Positions 24,679 through 32,006 of a stretch of DNA of 64,000 nt are shown in pieces (the stretch's first letter is position 1; each line of letters starts with the position of its first letter). Both the position numbers and the translations under genes were made by a program. The stretch is from assembly GCF_024494575.1 (NCBI RefSeq), contig NZ_JANHDO010000001.1, positions 1 to 64,000 of the forward strand, given 5' to 3'. The stretch comes from Halorubrum salinum (GTDB lineage: Archaea; Halobacteriota; Halobacteria; Halobacteriales; Haloferacaceae). Below the pieces are notes generated by a model. The model saw only the letters and a list, made by a program, of their open reading frames with translations. It ran no database searches and was not told the origin of the DNA.

Positions 24679-24866
24679 GGTACGGCTTCACTTGGACGCT
24701 GTCTGGTAAATATGTATCGGTGAAACACCTACGTCTCGAAACGAACGGCCGCGTGACGATCTCGCGCCGGAGCGCGACGGCGTGGGAACCGGCGGAACGC
24801 GCTTTTCGACGCACGTGCCTCTCGTCCCACCGGAACGAATTAATCACCGGCCGCGGTACGATCGCC

Positions 24867-25916
24867 GTGGCACAACCGCTCCGATTCAGGCGCGCCCCCG
24901 GTCGCTGGGACGCGGACCGCGTTCGATCGACGCTCGAACGCCCGCTCGACGAGAACCTCGGAGCGACCGCGGGGAGCCCGTGGTTCGGTTCGCCCCCGGG
25001 GTACGACGCCCGCCGGTTCGATATGGACGACGGCTCGTTCGCGCTGTTCTGTTGGACCGACGACGACCGCGATCCCCCGCCCGGCGTCTCCGGCGGACCG
25101 GTCGGCTACTGGATCGGCAACACCGAGACCCCGAGCGAACTCTGGCGGACGGACAAGTACGGCTTCGACGCGGTGCCGTACCCCGTCTCGCGGTGGGTCC
25201 AACGCGAACTGCTCGCCGCGCTTCACGACGACGAGCCGTGGCTCGCGGCGTATCCGCACGTCTCGTGGTACTTCCTCCCGGTGTTCTGTTCGAAGGACGG
25301 CGCGGAGACGACCCGCGCGTTCTTCCGCGACCACGCCGCCGGGTTCCCCGACGCGACCCGCGAGGAGGGAACCGGCTTCGTCGAGGCCACGCTCCGCCCG
25401 GGCACGCTCGACCCGTATCGCGAGACCATGGCCGGAAAGCTCGGGACGTCCATCTCTCCCGACGTCGTCCGGATGAGCGCCGCCATCGCCGAGTTCACCG
25501 CCGCGTGGCTCCTCTCCGACTCCGGGTACGAGGTCACGCCCGAGATCGAGGTGACCACGGGCCACTCGCTCGACTTCCGGGCGACGGACCCGGACACCGG
25601 CCGCGCCTCGCTCGTCGAGGTGACGCGTCCGCAGCCGGTGTCGTCCCGGTCGGCGAGCGACCCGGTCGCGGCGGTCCGCGACACAGCGGAGACGAAGACG
25701 AGCGGACAGCTGGAGGCCCACGGCGGCGGGGTCACGCTCCTCGTCGACTGCTCGTCGTTTCCCGCTTCCGACTGGAAGCGGATCCGCGAGGCGCGACCGG
25801 CCGTCCGACACAAACCCGCGGTCGTGCTCCGCGCGCGTCCCGACGGCCACGTGGAGGGGTACCGAAAGGGATCGCTACCGATAGATCTCTCTCCGGCGGT
25901 CGACTGGCTGTCCTAG
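24867..25916 (+). CDS. DUF5784 family protein
   Basis: 349 residues if started at the GTG at 24867 (MAQPLRFRRAPGRWD). The open frame extends upstream through the DUF5786 promoter, which argues against a longer start. The N-terminal region has DENLGATAGSPWFGSPPG. A C-terminal part (about 230-349) contains EVTPEIEVTTGHSLDFRATD and SLVEVTRPQP, like a restriction-endonuclease-fold E...D-x(n)-EVK arrangement with Thr-Arg replacing the Lys. Haloarchaea-specific and of unknown function. The nuclease-like resemblance is only an impression from the sequence. Confidence 0.7.
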   Translation: MAQPLRFRRAPGRWDADRVRSTLERPLDENLGATAGSPWFGSPPGYDARRFDMDDGSFALFCWTDDDRDPPPGVSGGPVGYWIGNTETPSELWRTDKYGFDAVPYPVSRWVQRELLAALHDDEPWLAAYPHVSWYFLPVFCSKDGAETTRAFFRDHAAGFPDATREEGTGFVEATLRPGTLDPYRETMAGKLGTSISPDVVRMSAAIAEFTAAWLLSDSGYEVTPEIEVTTGHSLDFRATDPDTGRASLVEVTRPQPVSSRSASDPVAAVRDTAETKTSGQLEAHGGGVTLLVDCSSFPASDWKRIREARPAVRHKPAVVLRARPDGHVEGYRKGSLPIDLSPAVDWLS

Positions 25917-25972
25917 CGATCGGCAGGTACGACGGAATCCGCAAAAAACGGAACGGGCGGCTGGCTGCCGGC

Positions 25973-26257
25973 TCAGAACGAGACCGGCGAGGGTCCGTCC
26001 TCGGCGTCGGTCGTCGGGTCGCGGTCCGAGTAGAACCGCCGACCGATCCCGCGGTGACAGACACCGGCGCGGAGCGTCGTGAACACGTCTTCCGCGTCGT
26101 CGAAGGTCTGCTCACCGAATCGCTCCAGCACGTCTCCGAGACGCTCGGAGCCGTCGGCGAGCTCTACGGTCGCGTTCCCGTGGGCCGCGATCAGTTCTTC
26201 CGAGGTCGTCGGATATTGGTGCCGTTCGAGTCGGTCGTCGACGCCGTTCAAGCGCAT
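25973..26257 (-). CDS. DUF5789 family protein (DUF2795-like)
   Basis: 94 residues from the ATG at 26257 (MRLNGVDDRLERHQYP). The visible pattern is YPTTSEELIAAHGNATVELADGSERLGDVL, then FDDAEDVFTTLRAGV, and a conserved GRRFYSDRDPT tail. This matches DUF5789, related to DUF2795, a small helical domain of unknown function. A CATTAAGAA TATA-like element lies about 27 nt upstream on the minus strand, so it is probably leaderless. Confidence 0.75.
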   Translation of the reverse strand: MRLNGVDDRLERHQYPTTSEELIAAHGNATVELADGSERLGDVLERFGEQTFDDAEDVFTTLRAGVCHRGIGRRFYSDRDPTTDAEDGPSPVSF

Positions 26258-26400
26258 CAACTACTCCAAATCGCCGATGGTTCTTAATGATTGTCCATGT
26301 ATGACCTTAGTTCGGGGAATCCGATTATAGTTCCTTATATTGGTTCGCGTTACCGTGATCCAATCGCCGTCGATTAGTACGCCGCCGGCGAACTCGGTCC

Positions 26401-27198
26401 ATGAACACGGATCGGTTCGTCGCGGACCTGCACGCGCACACGACGGTCTCCGACGGGACGATGACCGTCGCGGAACTCGTAGCGACGGCGCGGGAGTCGG
26501 CGCTGGACTGGGTAGCGGTCACCGACCACGACCGGATCCATCCGGCCCTCGACGCGCCCGTCGTCGAGCGCGACGGCGTCCACGTCGTTCGGGGTATCGA
26601 ACTGCGCGTCGACGCCGGCGACGAGCGGATCGACCTCCTCGGTTACGCCGTCGAACACACGCCGGCGCTCGACGCGGAGATCGAGCGACTCCAGACCGAC
26701 CGGAAGCGGCGCGGAGCCGCGATCTGCGACGCGGTCGAGGCGCAGTTGGGGATCGACCTCGGGCTCGATCCGCGTCCCGGGCTCGGCCGCCCTCACATCG
26801 CCCGCGCCATCGATGAGTCGCCCGCGCCGTACGACTACGCCGAGGCGTTCGAGGAACTGATCGGCGACGACGGCCCCTGCTACGTCGCCCGCGAGGTGAC
26901 GGACCTCGACCGCGGCGTCGACCTCCTGTCCGAGGCGGCCGCGGTCGTCGGACTGGCACATCCCTTCCGCTACGACGACGTCGACGCGGCCCTTGACATC
27001 GCCCGCGACCTGGACGCAGTCGAGCGGTTCTACCCGTACGGTCGCCCCGTCGACGACGCTCGCGTCGAGCGGGTCGCTGCGGAATCCGACCTCCTCTTGA
27101 CCGGAGGGAGCGACGCCCACGCCCGGACGCTCGGCGAGGCGGGACTGACCGCCGAGGCGTTCGCGCCGGTGCGGGACCGGTTACCAGCGCCGCCGTAA
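26401..27198 (+). CDS. PHP domain metal-dependent phosphoesterase
   Basis: 265 residues. PHP motif 1 DLHAHTTVSDG (residues 9-19), motif 2 VTDHDRIHP (about 40-48), a GIEL motif (about 64-67), GLAHPF (about 183-188) and the final GGSDAHARTLGEAG (near 236-249) supply the His/Asp ligands of a trinuclear metal site. The size and order match the TrpH/RNase AM-like group (oligonucleotide or phosphate ester hydrolases). The ATG at 26401 is used. Substrate unproven. Confidence 0.85.
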   Translation: MNTDRFVADLHAHTTVSDGTMTVAELVATARESALDWVAVTDHDRIHPALDAPVVERDGVHVVRGIELRVDAGDERIDLLGYAVEHTPALDAEIERLQTDRKRRGAAICDAVEAQLGIDLGLDPRPGLGRPHIARAIDESPAPYDYAEAFEELIGDDGPCYVAREVTDLDRGVDLLSEAAAVVGLAHPFRYDDVDAALDIARDLDAVERFYPYGRPVDDARVERVAAESDLLLTGGSDAHARTLGEAGLTAEAFAPVRDRLPAPP

Positions 27199-27299
27199 CC
27201 GACGCACTCGGCCGCTACCCGCGCCTCGCCGCGCCCCCGGATTCCGAACCTTCCGGATCGACGAACAAGGTTAAGCCCGACGCCGATAGAGTGGACGAT

Positions 27300-27464
27300 A
27301 TGCGGTGTCACTACTGTGAACGAGAGGCCACGTACGAGGCCGAACAGAGCGGCGTGGTCGTCGGACTCTGTGAGGAACACTTCAAAGAGCGCGTCGAAGA
27401 GCTCGCGGAGTCCGACGAACTCGCCTCGCTCCGCGACCGGATCGACATCGAATCACAGGAGTAG
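27300..27464 (+). CDS. DUF6757 family small zinc-finger-like protein
   Basis: 54 residues (MRCHYCEREATYEAEQSG...). CHYC at residues 3-6 and the later C-x2-H (CEEH, about 29-32) form a probable zinc site, followed by a charged helix FKERVEELAESDELASLRDR. This is the DUF6757 pattern of haloarchaea. Function unknown. A GGTTAAGCC element (about 27269-27277) near -27 suggests leaderless transcription. Missed by 60-codon cutoffs. Confidence 0.85.
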   Translation: MRCHYCEREATYEAEQSGVVVGLCEEHFKERVEELAESDELASLRDRIDIESQE

Positions 27465-27603
27465 TTCCCGTCTCACGCCGTCGTCGGACCCGCCCGCCGC
27501 TCCCGCACGCCATCTCCTACCCTCTATCCACCGTCCGACCGCTCCTTTTGGCGCGCTCGCCGGTGACGGAGCATAAAAGGCCGACCGGAGCCAACCCCCG
27601 GCC

Positions 27604-28584
27604 ATGCACCCGACCGACCGGCCGCGGCGGCTCCGGACCGACGGCGTCCGCCCGCTCGTCAGCGAGACCTCGCTTTCGGCCGCGGACCTCGTCGCCCCCG
27701 TGTTCGTCGACGCGACGACCGACGAGCGCGTTCCGATCGAGACCATGCCCGGCCACGAGCGCGTCCCCGTCGACGAGGCCGTCGACCGCGTCGAAGAAAT
27801 TCTGGAGACAGGGGTCGAAGCGGTCATCTTCTTCGGAATCCCCGAGTCGAAAGACGCCGAGGGGGCCCGCGCGTACGCCGACGACGGCGTCGTCCAGCGC
27901 GCGATCCGTCGCGTCGACGCCGAGACCGACGCGTACGTGATCGGCGACGTCTGCCTCTGTGAGTACACCGATCACGGTCACTGCGGCGTGATAGAGCCGT
28001 CTGCGGAGACGGACCCGACCCTCACCGTGAAAAACGACGAGACCCTCGACCTGCTCGCCGAGACCGCGGTGTCGCAAGCGGACGCGGGCGCGGACATGGT
28101 CGCCCCCTCCGCGATGACGGACGGACAGGTCCGGGCGATCCGCGAGGCGCTCGACGCGGCGGGCCACGAGGACGTGGCGCTCATGAGCTACGCCGTCAAG
28201 TACGAGTCGGCCTTCTACGGCCCGTTCCGCGACGCCGCCGACGGCGCGCCCGCGTTCGGCGACCGCCGGCACTACCAGATGGATCCCGCGAACCGCCGCG
28301 AGGCGCTCCGGGAGGCTCGGATCGACGCCGAGGAGGGCGCGGACGTGCTGATGGTGAAGCCCGGGCTCCCCTACCTCGATATCGTCGCCGACCTCCGCCG
28401 GGAGTTCGACCACCCGATCGCCGCGTACAACGTCTCCGGCGAGTACGCGATGATCCACGCGGCCGCGGAGAAGGGTTGGCTCGACCTGACCGAGACCGCC
28501 CACGAGTCGCTGCTGTCGATCAAGCGCGCCGGCGCGGACCTGATCGTGACGTACTTCGCCGAGGACCTGGCCGAGCGGCTGTAG
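27604..28584 (+). CDS. hemB: Delta-aminolevulinic acid dehydratase (porphobilinogen synthase)
   Basis: 326 residues. It condenses two 5-aminolevulinate molecules to porphobilinogen for haem and cobalamin. Schiff-base lysines are in SYAVKYESAFYGPFR and LMVKPGLPYLD. CLCEYTDHGHCG gives the three cysteines of the zinc-dependent type, and YNVSGEYAMIHAA lies near the C-terminus. A TATA-like GCATAAAAGG (27569-27578) about 30 nt before the ATG predicts a near-leaderless mRNA. hemL, earlier in the pathway, lies at 57.8-59.2 kb. The stop codon starts a triple tandem repeat. Confidence 0.95.
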   Translation: MHPTDRPRRLRTDGVRPLVSETSLSAADLVAPVFVDATTDERVPIETMPGHERVPVDEAVDRVEEILETGVEAVIFFGIPESKDAEGARAYADDGVVQRAIRRVDAETDAYVIGDVCLCEYTDHGHCGVIEPSAETDPTLTVKNDETLDLLAETAVSQADAGADMVAPSAMTDGQVRAIREALDAAGHEDVALMSYAVKYESAFYGPFRDAADGAPAFGDRRHYQMDPANRREALREARIDAEEGADVLMVKPGLPYLDIVADLRREFDHPIAAYNVSGEYAMIHAAAEKGWLDLTETAHESLLSIKRAGADLIVTYFAEDLAERL

Positions 28585-28640
28585 CGCGGGCACCGACGAC
28601 GTAGCGCGGACACCGACGACGTAGCGCGGGCACAGACGAC
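28581..28640 (+). repeat. Three 20-bp tandem repeats beginning at the hemB stop codon
   Basis: GTAGCGCGGGCACCGACGAC (28581-28600) is followed by two copies with one mismatch each (28601-28620, 28621-28640). The hemB TAG (28582-28584) is repeated at +20 and +40, so the array carries a TAG in all three forward frames. Confidence 0.9.
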
Positions 28641-28914
28641 CCGGAACACCGGAGCCGGGCTGTCCGCCCCGGCGCGCCGGCGAGCGGTCGCCATCGGCGA
28701 CCGCGAGACCGTCCGCGAGGGAGCCCGCGGCGGCGTTCGTGAGCGCCGCCGCGGCGAGGCTGGGGAGGCGTGAGGTCGGCGATCGCCGACAGCCCAGCCG
28801 ATCGGACCTTCCCGCCCGCGCCTCCATCGCCGCCCGCGCCGCCCCGCTGCCCCGCTGCCCCGCTGCCCCGCTTCCCCGCCGCCCTCGCCGCCCGCGCCGC
28901 CGCCTCGCCCCCTA
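28641..28914. other. GC-rich hairpin cluster between convergent hemB and ferredoxin
   Basis: No gene is seen. Three perfect inverted repeats lie here: 9-bp arms at 28684-28692/28696-28704 (loop ATC), 9-bp arms at 28727-28735/28744-28752, and the palindrome TCGGCGATCGCCGA at 28776-28789, itself enclosed by GGCTGGG (from 28759) and CCCAGCC (from 28792). An 8-bp microsatellite GCTGCCCC (four copies, last variant) is at 28846-28877. Bidirectional termination is a plausible role. Confidence 0.65.
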
Positions 28915-29157
28915 TCAGACGACCTGTTCGCCGTCGTCGTCGTACACTTCGATCGCGTCGACGGGGCAGGTCCGCGCCGCGAACTTCGCGTCGAGTTCCT
29001 CGCCGTCCGGCACGTCGAGGACGAACAGGTCCTCGTCTCGCTCCTCGCTCCCTCGCAGGTCGGCTTTCCCGTCGGTCATGTCCTTCTCGAAGGCGTCCCA
29101 CTCGGCCACGCACTGGTACATCCCGACGCAGGTGTCGCGGTCGAACTCCACGTACAT
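28915..29157 (-). CDS. Ferredoxin with three cysteines (probably [3Fe-4S])
   Basis: 80 residues from the ATG at 29157 (MYVEFDRDTCVGMYQC). The motif C10-x2-M13-x2-C16 with C64-P near the end is the single-cluster ferredoxin pattern C-x2-C-x2-C...CP, but the second cysteine is replaced by Met13. That favours a [3Fe-4S] cluster or a [4Fe-4S] with a non-Cys ligand. The DAKFAARTCPVDAIEV end is typical. The acidic middle (residues about 24-58) is a haloarchaeal expansion. Redox partner unknown. Confidence 0.85.
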   Translation of the reverse strand: MYVEFDRDTCVGMYQCVAEWDAFEKDMTDGKADLRGSEERDEDLFVLDVPDGEELDAKFAARTCPVDAIEVYDDDGEQVV

Positions 29158-29313
29158 GTCCACCGCTTCGGCGAGGCGGTACAAAGCGATGGCGACGAAC
29201 GACAGAGAGTGACGCCGAGCGACAGAGCGTAACGACTCGACGGGGACGGGCCGTCCCCGACGACCCGCCATCCGACCGTCCCGTTTAACCATCGGTGGGA
29301 CCCACGGGCGCGT

Positions 29314-29568
29314 ATGACCACCGTCTGGCTCGTCGACCGCCAGTTCGATTCGAAGGGACTCGTCCGGCTCACCTACGCCACTGAGGACGGCGAGCGCATG
29401 CACACGAAGGAACTGGCCGAACAGCGGCTCGTCACGGGCGACGGGATCACGGCCGGCCGCGAGGTCGACGAGAGCGCCCTCGGCGAGACCCCGGCCGACG
29501 AGCGCGAGCGGTTCGCCGCGGAGGCGTCGCGGATGGCCGCCGAGCACGACCCGGACGACGTGGTGTGA
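29314..29568 (+). CDS. Small haloarchaeal protein, function unknown
   Basis: 84 residues, MTTVWLVDRQFDSKGLVRLTY..., with a two-strand N-terminal sheet, a central helix (MHTKELAEQRLVTGD) and an acidic helical C-terminus. Acidic codon use and a clean start support coding. I do not recognise the family. Its stop lies close to the 3' end of the convergent RNase P RNA gene. Confidence 0.6.
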   Translation: MTTVWLVDRQFDSKGLVRLTYATEDGERMHTKELAEQRLVTGDGITAGREVDESALGETPADERERFAAEASRMAAEHDPDDVV

Positions 29569-29614
29569 GACTCGTTCGGACGCCGATCGGCGACTGCCCC
29601 CGGCCGCGCCGCTC

Positions 29615-29995
29615 GGCGTGCGAGCGGACTGAGGGGAGTAAGCCCCCTTCGGTTCGTCCCGACATTCGGCTGAGCGTCCGCGCCGTGGCCGGACTACCTT
29701 GTGGCGCGGACTTGCACCGGCGAGGATTCGCCGTTCCATCCGTTCCCACCCGTCTGCCCTCACCGGGTTAGCTCCCTTCCCTTGCGGGTCGGTTCGCTCG
29801 TTCGCGGGGGCCCCGCGAACGCCGCCGGTCGCCGAAGCGACCGAACGCGGATCATCGGTCGAGGTGGGGGGTGTCGTTGCTGTTCCAGAGCCAGCCGTCT
29901 CCGACTCCGGGCGTGTGCCCGGTCGCCCGTCCGGCCGGTGGGGGGACTTTCCTCATGCCGGAGGCACGGGAGTCGGGCTCCCTCTGTCCGTTCTC
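29615..29995 (-). ncRNA. rnpB: RNase P RNA
   Basis: On the minus strand the universal CR-I sequence GAGGAAAGTCC (about 29956-29946) opens the catalytic core, and near the 3' end GAACCGAAGGGGGCTTACTCC (29656-29636 region) matches the CR-V consensus AGAA..GGCTTA. The 5' segment GGACAGAGGGAG (29989-29978) can pair with CTCCCCTCAGTCC at the 3' end to form P1. The size, about 380 nt, fits archaeal type A RNase P RNA, which matures tRNA 5' ends. A CTTATT element (about 30013-30018, minus) lies some 25 nt upstream of the predicted 5' end. Ends are approximate. Confidence 0.88.
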
Positions 29996-30146
29996 CTGTT
30001 TTCGTCGGCCGCGAATAAGCGATCCGGTCATCGACGATCTCGGTCCGGTCGTTGACGACGCCCCGGTCGCACATCCCGTGTGAGCGGAAGTGAGACACCG
30101 GCTGGCAAGGGAAGCGTTCAAGTCGTCAGGAACGTAATGGACTCTC

Positions 30147-30749
30147 ATGTCCGAGGCTCAGACCGTTCAGCTGTCGTACGACGACGGTGCACGAGCGGTC
30201 GAACTCGCGCGGGAGGCGGTCGAGTCGTTCGTCCGACACGGACAACGAGAACAACCGGGAAGCATGCGCGAAGCGTTTTACGCCCGAACTGGCGCGTTCG
30301 TCAGGCTGGAATCCACGCGCGGTCGAGGCCGGCTCCGGGGCTGTGCCGGCGCGTGGAAGACGTCCGACCAGCTCGGCCACGCGATCGTCGAGGCCGCTAT
30401 CAAGGCCGCCTCCGGCGACTCCTGCGGGTCCGAGGTCGAACCCAAAGAACTCGACAATCTCACCGTCTCCGTGTTCGTCGTCTCGAACACGGTGCTCACG
30501 AACGACCCCCTCGCGGACCTCGAGATCGGCACTCACGGCGTCGCCGTCGACGGCGGCAACGCCCACGGCTGGCTCTATCCGACGGTGCCCGTAGAGAACG
30601 ACTGGTCGGGTGCCGAGTTCCTCTCGCGCGCCTGCCGGAAGGCCAAGCTCGCGCCGAACGCGTGGGAAGACGACGAGACGATGGTGACGCTCATCGAGGG
30701 ACAGGTGTTCCGAGAGCGCCCCGACGGCGGTGCGGTCGAGGAGCTGTAG
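30147..30749 (+). CDS. AMMECR1 family protein
   Basis: 200 residues. The AMMECR1 domain covers nearly all of it, with the hallmark LRGCAG (residues about 63-68; family consensus LRGCIG), AAIKAASGD and a SVFVVSNTVLTNDPLADLEIGTHG segment. The C-terminal part is WSGAEFLSRACRKAKLAPNAW. The fold is known, but molecular function is unknown across life. It lies just downstream of and divergent from rnpB, and is convergent with the nicotinate phosphoribosyltransferase. Confidence 0.9.
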   Translation: MSEAQTVQLSYDDGARAVELAREAVESFVRHGQREQPGSMREAFYARTGAFVRLESTRGRGRLRGCAGAWKTSDQLGHAIVEAAIKAASGDSCGSEVEPKELDNLTVSVFVVSNTVLTNDPLADLEIGTHGVAVDGGNAHGWLYPTVPVENDWSGAEFLSRACRKAKLAPNAWEDDETMVTLIEGQVFRERPDGGAVEEL

Positions 30750-30779
30750 ACGGTATCGATCTCCGGCTTCGAGACTTCC

Positions 30780-31943
30780 TCACTCCGTTTGCTTCGCGTA
30801 GCCGACCGCTTCCGCGTCTACGAGCGCCCTCTCCGCCGCGGCGTCGAGGTCGAACGGAGCGTCGTCGACGATTTCGCCGCCACGGATCACCGGCACCATG
30901 AGCGACTCGGCGTCGTCGGGCCCTGCCCGGTCAGCGAGCCCGACCGCGTGCGCGCCGTCGGCGGTCCGATACACGTCTTTCGCGCCCGAGAGCTTTCCGC
31001 GCTTCGCGGCGGGCTCGCCGTCGACGCTGACCAGATCGAGCGCGAAGTCCACCGGTTCCGCGTTCGAGACGTAGCCGCCCACGCCGAACCCGTCGACCAC
31101 GTCGCGGAGCTCGCGGAGGTCCGTGGGACCCAGCCCGCCGGAGACGTACACGTCGACGTCGGCGTGCCCGCGCGCGTCGAGTTCCCACTGCACCTCTCTG
31201 ACGATGTGTCTGAAGTCCCCGCGCCGCGACCCGGTGGTGTCGAGCCGAACGCCGTCGAGATCGTCGCCGAGCGTCTCGACCGCGCGGAGGACCTCGTCGA
31301 CCTCGTCGGAGTAGGTGTCACAGAGTGCGATTCGCGGGACCGACTCGTCGACGCCCTCGTCGAACGCCCGCCACGCCGCCTCCTGCTCGCCGCGGCCGAA
31401 GCAGATCGCGAGCGCGTGCGGCATCGTCCCCGACGCCTCTCGGCCGATCAACTCGCCCGCGGCGACGTGCGAGAACCCGTCGAGGCCTCCCACGAGCGCG
31501 GAGCGTTCGACGACCGCGGCCATCGAGGGATGGACGTGTCTCGCGCCGAACGAGAGAACCTGCGCGTCCGGCGCGGCCGCCCGGCAGTCGAGCGCGGCGG
31601 TCGCGATCCCGGACGCGTGCGAGAGGAACCCCAGGAGCGACGTTTCGAGCCGGGCGAACGCGAGGTACGGCCCCTCGATCCGCATCACCGGCCCGCCGTC
31701 GAACAGGCGTCCCTCGGGGATCGCGTCGACGTCGACGTCGCGGCCGGCGAGCAGCGCGACGGCGTCTTTCAGTCCGGCGACGGCCTCGAACTCGCCGTCG
31801 GGGAACTGGTCTGCCGTCACCTCGGCGACGACCCGGGGGTTTCGGCCCGCTCGTCGCAAGGCCGTCTCGGTCCGATCGAAGTACGCGTCCGTCGCCCGGC
31901 CGTCGCGGATCGCGTCCGCGCCGACGATGTCGAACTCGGTCAT
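30780..31943 (-). CDS. Nicotinate phosphoribosyltransferase
   Basis: 387 residues. It converts nicotinate and PRPP to nicotinate mononucleotide in NAD salvage. The sequence has LLGFLSHASGIATAA, LSFGARHVHPSMAAVVERSALVGG (catalytic-His region), SGTMPHALAI, IALCDTYSDEVDE, GVRLDTTGSRRGDF, VYVSGGLGPTDLREL and GVGGYVSNAEPVDFALDLV, a C-terminal alpha/beta barrel of the archaeal type. A nicotinamidase-like hydrolase lies 1.9 kb away at 33890, so both salvage steps from nicotinamide may be encoded here, although on opposite strands. Confidence 0.9.
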   Translation of the reverse strand: MTEFDIVGADAIRDGRATDAYFDRTETALRRAGRNPRVVAEVTADQFPDGEFEAVAGLKDAVALLAGRDVDVDAIPEGRLFDGGPVMRIEGPYLAFARLETSLLGFLSHASGIATAALDCRAAAPDAQVLSFGARHVHPSMAAVVERSALVGGLDGFSHVAAGELIGREASGTMPHALAICFGRGEQEAAWRAFDEGVDESVPRIALCDTYSDEVDEVLRAVETLGDDLDGVRLDTTGSRRGDFRHIVREVQWELDARGHADVDVYVSGGLGPTDLRELRDVVDGFGVGGYVSNAEPVDFALDLVSVDGEPAAKRGKLSGAKDVYRTADGAHAVGLADRAGPDDAESLMVPVIRGGEIVDDAPFDLDAAAERALVDAEAVGYAKQTE

Positions 31944-32006
31944 ATCGGGCGTAGGTCCGCCGGGGAGGAAAAGCCATCCGAGTCCGGCCCCGCCGCCTGC
32001 CGCGTC

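Noticed and set aside
24867-25916. Restriction or Card1-type nuclease of a defence system
   Set aside because: The nuclease-like E...D-x(n)-E pattern is incomplete and neighbours are conserved haloarchaeal genes without defence partners.
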